A model generated the notes under the pieces. That model worked only from the letters and a program-made list of their open reading frames with translations, searched no databases and was not told where the DNA came from. The translations under genes were made by a program, and so were the position numbers. From Streptomyces sp. YIM 121038 (GTDB taxonomy: Bacteria > Actinomycetota > Actinomycetes > Streptomycetales > Streptomycetaceae), in NCBI RefSeq assembly GCF_006088715.1, contig NZ_CP030771.1, forward strand, positions 6,467,501 to 6,531,500: a stretch of DNA of 64,000 nucleotides. The letters are read 5' to 3'. Of this stretch, positions 41,633 through 50,442 are shown one piece after another (position 1 is the stretch's first letter; every line of letters begins with the position of its first letter).

Positions 41633-43333
41633 ATGGACGCTCACGCCATCGAGGAGGGCCGCCGTCGCTGGCAGGCCCGGTACGACGCCGCGAAGAAGCG
41701 CGACGCCGATTTCACGACGCTCTCCGGTGACCCGGTCGAGCCTGCCTACGGGCCCCGGCCCGGGGACGCGTACGAGGGCTTCGAACGGATCGGATGGCCG
41801 GGCGAATATCCGTTCACGCGCGGCCTCTATCCGACGGGGTACCGGGGCCGCACCTGGACCATCCGCCAGTTCGCCGGCTTCGGCAACGCCGAGCAGACGA
41901 ACGAGCGGTACAAGATGATCCTCGCCGCGGGCGGCGGCGGCCTCTCCGTCGCCTTCGACATGCCGACGCTGATGGGCCGCGACTCCGACGACCCGCGCTC
42001 CCTCGGCGAGGTCGGCCACTGCGGCGTCGCCATCGACTCGGCGGCCGACATGGAGGTCCTGTTCCAGGACATCCCGCTCGGCGACGTCACGACGTCGATG
42101 ACGATCTCCGGCCCCGCCGTCCCCGCCTTCTGCATGTACCTGGTCGCCGCCGAGCGCCAGGGCGTCGACCCGCGCGTGCTGAACGGCACGCTCCAGACCG
42201 ACATCTTCAAGGAGTACATCGCGCAGAAGGAGTGGCTCTTCGAGCCCGAGCCCCATCTGCGCCTCATCGGCGACCTCATGGAGCACTGCGCCCGCGAGAT
42301 CCCCGCGTACAAGCCGCTCTCCGTCTCCGGCTACCACATCCGCGAGGCGGGCGCGACGGCCGCGCAGGAGCTGGCGTACACCCTGGCCGACGGCTTCGGG
42401 TACGTGGAGCTCGGCCTCAGCCGCGGCCTCGACGTGGACGTCTTCGCGCCCGGCCTGTCCTTCTTCTTCGACGCCCACGTCGACTTCTTCGAGGAGATCG
42501 CCAAGTTCCGCGCCGCGCGCCGGATCTGGGCCCGCTGGATGAAGGAGGTGTACGGCGCCAGGACCGACAAGGCGCAGTGGCTGCGCTTCCACACGCAGAC
42601 GGCGGGCGTCTCCCTGACGGCCCAGCAGCCGTACAACAACGTCGTCCGCACGGCCGTCGAGGCCCTCGCCGCCGTGCTCGGCGGCACCAACTCCCTGCAC
42701 ACCAACGCCCTCGACGAGACCCTCGCGCTGCCCAGCGAGCAGGCCGCGGAGATCGCCCTGCGCACCCAGCAGGTCCTGATGGAGGAGACCGGCGTCGCCA
42801 ACGTCGCGGACCCGCTGGGCGGTTCCTGGTACGTGGAGCAGCTCACCGACCGCATCGAGGCCGACGCCGAGAAGATCTTCGAGCAGATCAAGGAGCGTGG
42901 CCTTCGCGCCCACCCGGACGGGCAGCACCCCATCGGGCCCATCACCTCGGGCATCCTGCGCGGCATCGAGGACGGCTGGTTCACCGGGGAGATCGCCGAG
43001 TCCGCCTTCCGCTACCAGCAGTCCCTGGAGAAGGGCGACAAGCGGGTCGTCGGCGTCAACGTCCACCACGGGTCCGTGACCGGGGACCTGGAGATCCTGC
43101 GCGTCAGCCACGAGGTGGAGCGGGAGCAGGTGCGGCTGCTCGCCGACCGCAAGGCGCGGCGCGACGACGCCCGGGTGCGGGGCGCGCTCGACGCGATGCT
43201 CGCCGCTGCGCGGGACGGGTCCAACATGATCGGGCCCATGCTCGACGCGGTGCGGGCGGAGGCGACGCTCGGGGAGATCTGCGGGGTCCTCCGGGAGGAG
43301 TGGGGCGTCTACACGGAGCCCGCGGGCTTCTGA
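41633..43333 (+). CDS. icmA: isobutyryl-CoA mutase large subunit
   Basis: A 566-residue TIM-barrel acyl-CoA mutase subunit without a B12-binding domain; the small IcmB subunit must come from elsewhere. It interconverts isobutyryl-CoA and n-butyryl-CoA. Diagnostic positions are Phe80 ([10 protein letters not shown]) and Gln198 (EYIAQKEW), where methylmalonyl-CoA mutase has Tyr and Arg, so butyryl rather than methylmalonyl substrate is expected. Length equals the known S. cinnamonensis IcmA. GGAG ribosome binding site before ATG 41633. The MeaB and adenosyltransferase genes needed for B12 mutases are in the same window. It ends against a 198-bp nested inverted repeat. Confidence 0.96.
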   Translation: MDAHAIEEGRRRWQARYDAAKKRDADFTTLSGDPVEPAYGPRPGDAYEGFERIGWPGEYPFTRGLYPTGYRGRTWTIRQFAGFGNAEQTNERYKMILAAGGGGLSVAFDMPTLMGRDSDDPRSLGEVGHCGVAIDSAADMEVLFQDIPLGDVTTSMTISGPAVPAFCMYLVAAERQGVDPRVLNGTLQTDIFKEYIAQKEWLFEPEPHLRLIGDLMEHCAREIPAYKPLSVSGYHIREAGATAAQELAYTLADGFGYVELGLSRGLDVDVFAPGLSFFFDAHVDFFEEIAKFRAARRIWARWMKEVYGARTDKAQWLRFHTQTAGVSLTAQQPYNNVVRTAVEALAAVLGGTNSLHTNALDETLALPSEQAAEIALRTQQVLMEETGVANVADPLGGSWYVEQLTDRIEADAEKIFEQIKERGLRAHPDGQHPIGPITSGILRGIEDGWFTGEIAESAFRYQQSLEKGDKRVVGVNVHHGSVTGDLEILRVSHEVEREQVRLLADRKARRDDARVRGALDAMLAAARDGSNMIGPMLDAVRAEATLGEICGVLREEWGVYTEPAGF

Positions 43334-43344
43334 CCCTCACGGGT

Positions 43345-43542
43345 GCGCCCCAGACCCGCCCCTTCCCGATTCCTGGGGGCTCCGCCCCCAGACCCCCGCT
43401 CCTCAAACGCCGGAGGGGCTGGAATACAGCCGCAAGCGGCACCATCCAGCCCGTCCGGCGTTTGAGGACGAGGCGCGGAGCGCCGAAAAGCGGGGGCACG
43501 GGGGTGGAGCCCCCGGATCGGGAAGGGGCGGGCCTGGGGCGC
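43345..43542. repeat. 198-bp nested inverted repeat between convergent icmA and kinase genes
   Basis: Outer arms: GCGCCCCAGACCCGCCCC... (from 43345) against GGGGCGGGCCTGGGGCGC (to 43542). Middle arms: GGGGGCTCCGCCCCC-type text. Inner arms: GCTCCTCAAACGCCGG (from 43397) against CCGGCGTTTGAGGACGAG (to ~43471). It fills nearly all of the 220-bp gap and could fold into one long cruciform or hairpin. It includes the dispersed GTCCGGCGTTTGAGGACG element in both orientations. Confidence 0.9.
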
Positions 43543-43553
43543 CCCGCGAGGGC

Positions 43554-44963
43554 TCACGGCCACGTCAGGCGGAAGCGGGCGCCGCCGCCCGGGGCGGCTT
43601 CCGCGTGGAGGTCCGCGCCGTGGGCGTGGGCGATCTGGCGGGCCATGGCCAGGCCGAGGCCGGAGCCGGGCAGGGCGCGGGCCTTCTCGGCGCGGTAGAA
43701 GCGGTCGAAGACGTGGGGGAGGTCCTCCTCGGCGATGCCGGGCCCGTGGTCGCGCACCGTCAGCTCGCGGGCCGAGAGCGACACCTCCACCAGCCCGCCG
43801 GGAGGGCTGAACTTGGCGGCGTTGTCCAGGAGGTTGGTGACGAGCCGGGCGAGCCGCGCGGGCACGCCCGGAAGGACCAGGACCGCCGCGTCGGGCGCGA
43901 CGTCAAGGGTGAAGGCGACGCCCGGCCAGTGCTCCCGCGCGGCCGCCACCACGTGCGCGACGAGCGGTACGAGCGCCACGTCCTCCAGGAGCGGCCGCGG
44001 CTCCTCGTCCCGGGCCAGCTCGATGAGGTCGTTGACGAGCCCGGTCACCTCGCGCAGCTGCCGGGCGAGCGCGCCCGAGGCCCGGTCCCGCTGGGCCTCG
44101 TTCAGGAGATCGGCCCGGGCCAGCAGTTCGGCGTTCGTGCGCAGCGCGGTGAGCGGGGTGCGCAGCTCGTGCGAGGCGTCGGCGACGAGGCGGCGGCGGG
44201 CCGCGACGGACTCCTCCAGCTCGGCGAGCATCGTGTTGAACGTGGCGGCCAGGCGCGTCACCTCGTCCTCGCGGCCCGGCGGCCCCGGCGGCAGCTCGAT
44301 GCGGTGCCGGGCGTCCCGGGTCGCCGCGATGCGCTCGGCGGTCGCGGTGAGCCGGGCGACGGGCGCGAGGCCGGTCCGCGAGACCCAGTAGCCGCCGAGC
44401 GCCGAGAGCAGGATGCCCGCGCCGCCCACCGCGGACAGGATCGCGGCGGTCTGCCGCACCCCGCGCTCGGCGATGTCGGCGCGCAGGGCCACCTGTACGG
44501 CGGAGCCCTTGCCGTGGGGGGTGGTGAGCATGCGCCCCGGCTTGCCGTTGGGGAGGGTGAAGTTCGAGTAGTACGCGGGCAGTTCGCCCGCCGCGACCTG
44601 GCGCGTGGAGCGGTTCACGGGCAGCAGGTACGGCTTCTCCGGGTCCTCGGCCGCGGCGGCGGGGACGACCTGTGCGCAGGCCGGAGCGCCCAGGTAGCGG
44701 CACTCGCCCGCGAGCACGCCGTAGTCCCGGTCCTCGGCGCGGTGCTGCTGCGCGGCCAGGGTCGCGGACTGGGCCAGGTTCTGGTCGAGCTGCTGGTACA
44801 GCTTGTAGCGGAGTACGAAGAACGACGCGGTGCACACACAGATCGCGACCAGCGCCACCGCGGCGGACGCGGCCACCGCGAGCCGGGTGCGCAGCGGACG
44901 GCGCCGCCGCCAGCGGGCCCCGAGGGCGCGGCGGGCACGGCGGGCGCGCCGGGCCGCGCTCAC
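43554..44963 (-). CDS. sensor histidine kinase
   Basis: A 469-residue kinase: Arg-rich N-terminus, TM1 ~30-52 (LAVAASAAVALVAICVCTAS), an outer domain of ~120 residues with a Cys pair (GECRYLGAPACAQ), TM2 ~170-190 (ILSAVGGAGILLSALGGYWV), HAMP, HisKA with His265 in ADASHELRTPLTAL, and HATPase (NLLDNAAKFS, DHGPGIAEEDL, GSGLGLAMA). The start is GTG 44963, overlapping the response-regulator stop by 4 bp. The outer Cys pair may form a disulfide. The pair is divergent from a MurG-like/SDR operon, so the signal may be envelope-related. Confidence 0.93.
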   Translation of the reverse strand: MSAARRARRARRALGARWRRRRPLRTRLAVAASAAVALVAICVCTASFFVLRYKLYQQLDQNLAQSATLAAQQHRAEDRDYGVLAGECRYLGAPACAQVVPAAAAEDPEKPYLLPVNRSTRQVAAGELPAYYSNFTLPNGKPGRMLTTPHGKGSAVQVALRADIAERGVRQTAAILSAVGGAGILLSALGGYWVSRTGLAPVARLTATAERIAATRDARHRIELPPGPPGREDEVTRLAATFNTMLAELEESVAARRRLVADASHELRTPLTALRTNAELLARADLLNEAQRDRASGALARQLREVTGLVNDLIELARDEEPRPLLEDVALVPLVAHVVAAAREHWPGVAFTLDVAPDAAVLVLPGVPARLARLVTNLLDNAAKFSPPGGLVEVSLSARELTVRDHGPGIAEEDLPHVFDRFYRAEKARALPGSGLGLAMARQIAHAHGADLHAEAAPGGGARFRLTWP

Positions 44964-45682
44964 GGCGAGCCGAGCCGGTAGCCGACGCCGTGCACGGTGT
45001 GCACGAGCCGGGTCTCGCCGCCGCACTCCAGCTTGCGGCGCAGATAGCCGACGTACACCGCGAGGGAGTTGGAGTCGGGCCCGAAGTCGCGCCCCCACAC
45101 CGCCTCGTGGATCAGCTCGCGCGGAAGGACCTGGCCCGCGTTGCGCAACAGGAGTTCGAGGAGCGTGGCCTCCGTGCGGCTGAACTCGACGCGGCGCCCG
45201 CCGCGCAGGCCGGTGCGGGTGCGCGGGTCCAGGGTCAGGTCCCCGTACGCCAGCTCGTCCCCGGCGTCGCCGGGATCGCCCGGCTCGGCCGCCGCGCGGC
45301 GCAGGAGCGCGCGCACCCGGGCCGCGAGCTCGTCCAGGGCGAAGGGCTTGACCAGGTAGTCGTCGGCGCCCGCGTCGAGCCCGTCGACCCGGTCGCTCAC
45401 CGCGTCCAGGGCGGTCAGGACAAGGACCGGGGTGCGGTCGCCCGCCGCCCGCAGCTGACGGCAGACGGCGAGCCCGTCCATGACGGGCATCATCACGTCG
45501 AGCACCACGAGACCCGGTTCCCACCGGGCCACGGCGGTCAGCGCCTGCTGGCCGTCCCCGGCCCCGCGGACCAGATAGCCCTCGACGGTGAGCGCGTCCT
45601 CCACGGCGGCCCGCACCTCGGGGTCGTCGTCGACGACGAGCACCTTGGCGGCGGGGCCGCGGGGCCCGGCGGCGGCCGTCAC
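44960..45682 (-). CDS. OmpR-family response regulator
   Basis: A 240-residue regulator with receiver (VLVVDDD, phospho-acceptor Asp62 in LVVLDVMMPVMDG, Lys in YLVKPFAL), a Pro/Gly/Asp linker (AAAEPGDPGDAGDELAYGD) and winged helix (FSRTEATLLELLLRNAGQVL... AVYVGYLRRKL... TVHGVGYRLGSP). I chose GTG 45682; TTG at 45802 is possible but adds Arg-rich residues. Phased CTCTTA repeats in the divergent promoter are a likely binding site. Co-translated with the kinase. Confidence 0.92.
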   Translation of the reverse strand: MTAAAGPRGPAAKVLVVDDDPEVRAAVEDALTVEGYLVRGAGDGQQALTAVARWEPGLVVLDVMMPVMDGLAVCRQLRAAGDRTPVLVLTALDAVSDRVDGLDAGADDYLVKPFALDELAARVRALLRRAAAEPGDPGDAGDELAYGDLTLDPRTRTGLRGGRRVEFSRTEATLLELLLRNAGQVLPRELIHEAVWGRDFGPDSNSLAVYVGYLRRKLECGGETRLVHTVHGVGYRLGSP

Positions 45683-45808
45683 GACGCGGTCACCGCCGGC
45701 GCCACGGCCGGCGCCACGGCCGGGGTCCGGCCCCGTCGGCGGCCGTCGACGCCCTCTTCGCGCCCCCTGTGTCTCATCTCGTTCATGCACCAAAGGTGCC
45801 AAACGCGG

Positions 45809-45825
45809 CTCTTAAAACCCTCTTA
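45809..45825. promoter_or_regulatory. phased CTCTTA direct repeat facing the MurG-like operon
   Basis: CTCTTA at 45809 and 45820 (11-bp spacing) in the divergent region, 26 bp before the MurG-like start. Typical of OmpR-type regulator sites; would tie the two-component system to the glycosyltransferase operon. Confidence 0.6.
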
Positions 45826-45850
45826 GAGCGGGCGTGGACGGTGAGTCGGT

Positions 45851-47056
45851 ATGAAGCCAACCGTCACCTCCGTCACCGTGCCAAGGCCGCCCGGGCCCCT
45901 GTCCGTCGTGATCGGCGCGGGCGGCACCGGCGGGCACATCTACCCGGGCCTCGCCCTCGCCGACGCCCTGCGCCGGGCCGTGCCGGACGCCGTGGTCTCG
46001 TTCGTGGGCACCGAGCGGGGCCTGGAGACCCGGCTCATCCCCGAGGCCGGGTACCGCCTGCACACCGTCGACATGATCCCCTTCGACCCCGCGCTCGGGG
46101 CGAAGCGCTATCTGCTGCCCGCGGCCCTCCTGAAGTCCGGCGCCCAGTGCCGGGCCATCCTGCGCGAGCAGGGCGCCCACGTCGCCGTCGGCATGGGCGG
46201 CTACCCGAGCGCCCCCGTCATCGTCGGCGCCCGGATGGCGGGGCTGCCCAGCCTCATCCACGAGTCCAACGCCGTCCCCGGCCGCGCCAACCGCTTCGCC
46301 GCGCGCCTCACCCCGCACATCGCCGTCGCCTTCGACCGCAGCCGCGCCCATCTGCCCGGCGGCCACCGCGCCCACACCACCGGCATGCCCATCGCCGACG
46401 CCCTGGCCCGCCTGGACAGGACCGCGCTGCGCGCCGACGCCCGCCGCGCCCTCGGGGTGCCGGACGGGGCGCGGCTGCTCCTCTTCAACGGCGGCAGCCT
46501 GGGCGCCGCCCGCCTCACCGAAGCGGCGCTCGGACTCGCCGCCCGCTGGCGCCACCGCACCGACGTCCAGCTGCTGATCAAGACCGGGCCCGCCGCGCTC
46601 GACGAGACACGGGCCCGGCTCGCGTACGACGGCGGCGACGCCGTGGCCCGCGCCGTGCCCTATCTGGACCGGATGGACCTCGCGTACGCCGCCGCCGACC
46701 TGGTGGTGTGCCGCGCGGGTTCGGCGACCGTCGCCGAGCTGGCCAGCACCGGGGTGCCCGCCGTCCTCGTGCCCTATCCGCACGCGCCCGGCGACCACCA
46801 GACCCACAACGCGCGCGTCCTGTCCGACGCGGGCGCGGGCCTCCTGCTGCCCGACGCGGAGGTGACCGCCGACCGACTCGCCGCGCTCACCGGGCCGCTC
46901 CTCGACTCCCCGGCACGGCTCGCCGCCATGAGCGGAGCCGCCGACCCGGGGCCGCACGCCCGCGCCGCCGACCTGCTCGCGGCGCGCGTCCTCGACCTCG
47001 CCCACGGGGCCGGGTCCGCCCACCACCCCTCCACCCACTGGGAGAACGCCGCATGA
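45851..47056 (+). CDS. MurG-like GT28 glycosyltransferase (second MurG type)
   Basis: A 401-residue MurG homologue. VVIGAGGTGGHIYPGLALAD (residues ~19-38) is the donor loop, HESNAVPGRANRFAARL and GMGGYPSAPV are acceptor-side family segments, and RAGSATVAELASTGVPAVLV with the HAPGDHQTHNA loop binds the UDP-sugar. MurG adds GlcNAc to lipid I. The essential murG normally lies in the dcw cluster, so this is probably a paralogue with another lipid-linked acceptor. ATG at 45851 with a weak ribosome binding site. Coupled (ATGA) to an SDR gene, facing a two-component pair. Confidence 0.88.
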   Translation: MKPTVTSVTVPRPPGPLSVVIGAGGTGGHIYPGLALADALRRAVPDAVVSFVGTERGLETRLIPEAGYRLHTVDMIPFDPALGAKRYLLPAALLKSGAQCRAILREQGAHVAVGMGGYPSAPVIVGARMAGLPSLIHESNAVPGRANRFAARLTPHIAVAFDRSRAHLPGGHRAHTTGMPIADALARLDRTALRADARRALGVPDGARLLLFNGGSLGAARLTEAALGLAARWRHRTDVQLLIKTGPAALDETRARLAYDGGDAVARAVPYLDRMDLAYAAADLVVCRAGSATVAELASTGVPAVLVPYPHAPGDHQTHNARVLSDAGAGLLLPDAEVTADRLAALTGPLLDSPARLAAMSGAADPGPHARAADLLAARVLDLAHGAGSAHHPSTHWENAA

Positions 47057-48066
47057 CCACGTCCACTCCGCTGTCCTCCTTCGACTGGAGCGACCGCACC
47101 GTCCTCGTCACCGGCGCCGAGGGCTTCATCGGCTCCACCCTCGTCGACCTGCTCCTGGAGCGCGGCGCGCGCGTCCGCGCCTTCGTGCACTACAAGCCGT
47201 ACGGGGAGAAGGGGAACCTGGCGCATCTGCTGGGCGACCCGAGGGTCGAGTTCCTCGCCGGTGACGTACGCGACCCGGGGCGCGTGTCCGACGCCGTCGC
47301 CGGCTGCGACACCGTCTTCCACCTGGCGGCCCTCATCGGCATCCCGTACTCGTACGACTCGCCCGGCGCGTACGTGCAGACGAACGTCGTCGGCACCGAG
47401 AACGTCGCGGAGGCCTGCCGCAGGCACGCGGTGCGGCGGCTCGTCCACACGTCCACGAGCGAGGTGTACGGGACCGCGCGGGCGGTGCCGATCAGCGAGA
47501 GCCACCCGCTGCAGCCGCAGTCCCCGTACTCCGCCTCGAAGATCGGCGCCGACATGGCGGTGCTCTCGCACTGGCACGCCTTCGAGCTGCCGGTGGCGGT
47601 CGTGCGGCCCTTCAACACGTACGGGCCGCGGCAGTCCGCGCGGGCCGTGATCCCCACGATCCTCGCCCAACTGCACTCCGGGGCGCGGGAGATCAAGCTC
47701 GGCTCCCTCACGCCGACGCGTGACTTCACGTACGTCACCGACACCGCGCGCGGGTTCCTCGCCGTCGCCGAGAGCGAGCGGGCGCTCGGGCACGTGGTGA
47801 ACCTCGGGGTCGGGCGGGAGATCTCCATCGGGGAACTGGCGGACGCGCTGGTCGCCGCGAGCGGGCGGGCGGCTCGGGTCGTGGTCGATCCCGCGCGGCT
47901 GCGGCCCGCCGGGAGCGAGGTGGAGCGCCTCGTCTCCGACAACTCCCGGGCCCGGGAGTGGGCCGGCTGGACGCCGGAGGTCTCCCTCAAGGAGGGCCTC
48001 CGCCGGACCTCGGCCTGGGTCGAGGCCAACCTCTCCCTCTTCGCCCCGTCCCGCTACCAGGTCTGA
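47053..48066 (+). CDS. NAD-dependent epimerase/dehydratase (extended SDR)
   Basis: A 337-residue extended SDR: GAEGFIG (21-27) for NAD, Y159-x3-K163 in SPYSASKIG, STSEVYGTA, and RPFNTYGPRQSARAVIPTI, typical of UDP/dTDP/GDP-sugar 4,6-dehydratases or 4-epimerases. Substrate not predictable, but coupling to the MurG-like gene suggests it makes the donor sugar for that enzyme. ATG overlaps the MurG-like stop. A repeat cluster with hairpins follows. Confidence 0.9.
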   Translation: MTTSTPLSSFDWSDRTVLVTGAEGFIGSTLVDLLLERGARVRAFVHYKPYGEKGNLAHLLGDPRVEFLAGDVRDPGRVSDAVAGCDTVFHLAALIGIPYSYDSPGAYVQTNVVGTENVAEACRRHAVRRLVHTSTSEVYGTARAVPISESHPLQPQSPYSASKIGADMAVLSHWHAFELPVAVVRPFNTYGPRQSARAVIPTILAQLHSGAREIKLGSLTPTRDFTYVTDTARGFLAVAESERALGHVVNLGVGREISIGELADALVAASGRAARVVVDPARLRPAGSEVERLVSDNSRAREWAGWTPEVSLKEGLRRTSAWVEANLSLFAPSRYQV

Positions 48067-48078
48067 CCCCGCCCCCCT

Positions 48079-48222
48079 GCCCGCCGCTACCGCGGCGGGT
48101 CCTCTCCCACCCACCCCCCAGCGTCCTGGCCCGGCCCCGACCTGGCGGCTCCCGCGCCGTCGTCCGGCAGTTTTGGACGGCGCGGCGGACAGATCCAGCC
48201 CGTCCGGCGTTTGAGGACGAGC
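48079..48222. repeat. dispersed repeat cluster, related to 14611-15060
   Basis: Contains CCCGCCGCTACCGCGGCGGG, then CCCGGCCCCGACCTGGCGGC, then ATCCAGCCCGTCCGGCGTTT, in the same order as in the 14.6-15.06 kb region. It lies between the SDR and TetR genes, where the first hairpin may also terminate the SDR transcript. Confidence 0.85.
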
Positions 48223-48254
48223 GCGTCAGCGCGGCGGTGCGAGGGGGCGGGGAG

Positions 48255-48899
48255 CTAAGGGGCGTGCGGCGCCTGGCCGGTCGTCGCGGAGAGGCCGCCC
48301 AGGAGGAGGAGGGTGAAGCGGTGGGCCCAGGCGGGGTCGACCGGCTCCGCGCTGACGAGGGCCCGGTGCACCACGGCCCCGGCGATGACGTCGAAGATGA
48401 GGTCGGCGGTGCGGGCGGCAGCCGTCGCGTCGGGCTCGACGGGCAACTCGCCCCGGGCCTGCGCCCGCTGCCGCCCTTCGAGCACGAGCCGCTTCTGCCG
48501 CTCGACGATGGAGCCGCGGACCCGTTCCCGCAGCGGGGCGTCCGTCGTGGACTCCGCGACCACCGCCATCAGGGCCGTCTTCGTCTCGGGCCGCCCGAGC
48601 AGCGCCGCGAACTGCAGGACCACGCTCTCGATGTCCGTGGCGAGGCTGCCGCTGTCCGGCAGTTCGAGCTCGTCGAAGAGCTCCGCCACCGCGTCCACGA
48701 CCAGCTCGCTCTTGCCCGCCCAGCGCCGGTAGAGGGTCGTCTTGGCGACCCCGGCCCGCGTCGCCACGTCGCCGAGGGTCAGCTTCGTCCAGCCGAGGTC
48801 GACCAGCGCCTCGCGGGTCGCTTCGAGGATGGCGGTGTCCGCCTCGGCGCTGCGCGGGCGGCCTCCGGCACGGGCGGACGGTGTACTGCGGCTCTGCAT
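48255..48899 (-). CDS. TetR family regulator
   Basis: A 214-residue TetR protein: HTH TLGDVATRAGVAKTTLYRRW about residues 42-61, plus helical ligand domain. ATG 48899 used; in-frame ATG 30 bases upstream possible. A palindrome at 48992-49014, ~94 bp upstream, is the candidate autoregulatory site and also lies before the YbbN-like gene. No efflux or enzyme gene is directly adjacent. Confidence 0.92.
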   Translation of the reverse strand: MQSRSTPSARAGGRPRSAEADTAILEATREALVDLGWTKLTLGDVATRAGVAKTTLYRRWAGKSELVVDAVAELFDELELPDSGSLATDIESVVLQFAALLGRPETKTALMAVVAESTTDAPLRERVRGSIVERQKRLVLEGRQRAQARGELPVEPDATAAARTADLIFDVIAGAVVHRALVSAEPVDPAWAHRFTLLLLGGLSATTGQAPHAP

Positions 48900-48991
48900 G
48901 CCCGCGACCATACCGGCCAGTACGGCCACGGCGGCCAGCCGCGAGTGAGGGAGATCACTCGGAGCCCCGTGCCGGGCCGGACCGGATCCAG

Positions 48992-49014
48992 TTACGCTAC
49001 GACCCGTAGCGAAA
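48992..49014. promoter_or_regulatory. TetR-type palindrome between tetR and ybbN-like genes
   Basis: TTACGCTACG-ACC-CGTAGCGAAA: 9 of 10 arm positions pair. It lies in the 391-bp divergent gap (48900-49290), otherwise without gene or repeat. Confidence 0.78.
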
Positions 49015-49290
49015 GCCGCGCACCAAGGCCGTACGGCCGCGTCCGGCGGCGAGGCGCTGCGAGCGAACCTCTACCGCCCCAGGGCGGCAACCACGAGCAC
49101 GGGGTGGGGACCCCGCGCGACAAACGGTACGAACGGTCCTCCTCGGGACCCGCGCCCCGGTCCGTCCGGTCGGCCCCGCAATCCGGCGGGGGACCGCGAG
49201 CGGACGAGGAGGCGAAGCGACTTCCCTGGAAGCGCGGTGGCGGAAGACGGGCGGGCGCGGTTCCCGCACGGCTTGGGGGAGGATGTACTC

Positions 49291-50259
49291 ATGCAGCCAC
49301 GGAACATGTCCATGAGCGGAGTCGTCGACCTCGCCGCGGTGAAGGCGGCCCAGGAGGCCAAGGCGAAGGCGGAGCAGGCGCGCGCCGAAGCGGCACGGCA
49401 CGGCGGCGGCGGGGCCGTCACCCCCGCGAGTCTCGTCATCGACGTCGACGAGGCGGGTTTCGAGCGCGACGTACTGCAGCGGTCCACCGAAGTGCCCGTC
49501 GTCATCGACTTCTGGGCCGAGTGGTGCGAGCCGTGCAAGCAGCTCAGCCCGCTCCTCGAGCGGCTGACGCAGGAGTACAACGGCCGCTTCCTGCTCGCGA
49601 AGATCGACGTCGACGCGAACCAGATGCTGATGCAGCAGTTCGGCGTGCAGGGCATCCCCGCGGTGTTCGCGGTGGTCGCGGGCCAGGCCCTGCCGCTGTT
49701 CCAGGGCGCCGCCCCCGAGGCGCAGATCCGCCAGACCCTGGACCAGCTGGTCCAGGTCGCGGAGGAGCGCTTCGGGCTCACCGGTCTGACCGTCGACGCG
49801 GACGCCCCCGAAGACGCGCAGCCCGCACCCGTCCCCGCGGGGCCGCACGACGCCGCGCTCGCGGCCGCCGTCCAGGCCCTGGACGCGGGCGACTTGGGCG
49901 GCGCCGTCCGGGCGTACGAGAACGTGCTGAGCGACGACCCCGCCAACACCGAGGCCAAGCTCGGCCTCGCCCAGGCCCAACTCCTGCTCCGCGTCCAGGA
50001 CATGGACCCGGTGGCCGTCCGCAAGGACGCCGCCGAGAAGCCCGGCGACGCCCGCGCGCAGATCGCGGCGGCCGACCTCGACCTGGTCGGCGGGCACGTC
50101 GAGGACGCCTTCGGACGGCTCGTCGAGACGGTCCGGCGCACGGCGGGCGAGGAGCGGGACGCCGCCCGGGTGCGGCTGCTCGAACTCTTCGAGGTGGTGG
50201 GCGCGGACGACCCGCGCGTGACGGCGGCGCGCACGGCGCTCGCCCGCGTGCTCTTCTGA
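49291..50259 (+). CDS. YbbN-like thioredoxin/TPR co-chaperone
   Basis: A 322-residue protein: a charged helix (AAVKAAQEAKAKAEQARAEA), a thioredoxin fold with the redox motif WCEPCK (Cys ~87 and ~90), then a TPR-like helical half (DAALAAAVQALDAGDLGGAV, NTEAKLGLAQAQL) as in E. coli YbbN/CnoX. CnoX-type proteins guard clients against oxidation and hand them to chaperonins. Actinobacterial members keep both Cys. ATG 49291 after GGGGGAGG. In S. coelicolor the same gene (SCO5419) sits here. Confidence 0.9.
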   Translation: MQPRNMSMSGVVDLAAVKAAQEAKAKAEQARAEAARHGGGGAVTPASLVIDVDEAGFERDVLQRSTEVPVVIDFWAEWCEPCKQLSPLLERLTQEYNGRFLLAKIDVDANQMLMQQFGVQGIPAVFAVVAGQALPLFQGAAPEAQIRQTLDQLVQVAEERFGLTGLTVDADAPEDAQPAPVPAGPHDAALAAAVQALDAGDLGGAVRAYENVLSDDPANTEAKLGLAQAQLLLRVQDMDPVAVRKDAAEKPGDARAQIAAADLDLVGGHVEDAFGRLVETVRRTAGEERDAARVRLLELFEVVGADDPRVTAARTALARVLF

Positions 50260-50400
50260 GTCGCGCTCCGGGCGCGGATGCGCCCGGAGTCCGGCATTCC
50301 GCCGGATTTGCCCCGGCCTGCCCGGCGATCCGTCCGCTGACCGGTCACATCGGGCCGGGGCTCGTGGTGTCCAAGTGAAAAGTCAGTCCCCGCAGTGCCA

Positions 50401-50442
50401 CAGTGGCCGCGTTTTGCCAAATCTTGGCAAACGCGGCCACTG
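50401..50442. other. long hairpin in intergenic region (terminator or attenuator-like)
   Basis: CAGTGGCCGCGTTTTGCCAA pairs with TTGGCAAACGCGGCCACTG (one bulged T) around an ATC loop, 140 bp past the YbbN-like stop and 520 bp before the next start. No T-run follows. Confidence 0.6.

Noticed and set aside
43554-45524. One fused regulator-kinase reading frame
   Set aside because: The upstream part is an off-frame reading of the response regulator gene; the kinase starts at 44963 with a GTGA overlap.
45690-45730. GCCGGCGCCACG direct repeat upstream of the response regulator as an operator
   Set aside because: It lies in possible coding sequence if an earlier start is used and is a plain GC-rich duplication; the CTCTTA repeats are a better candidate.
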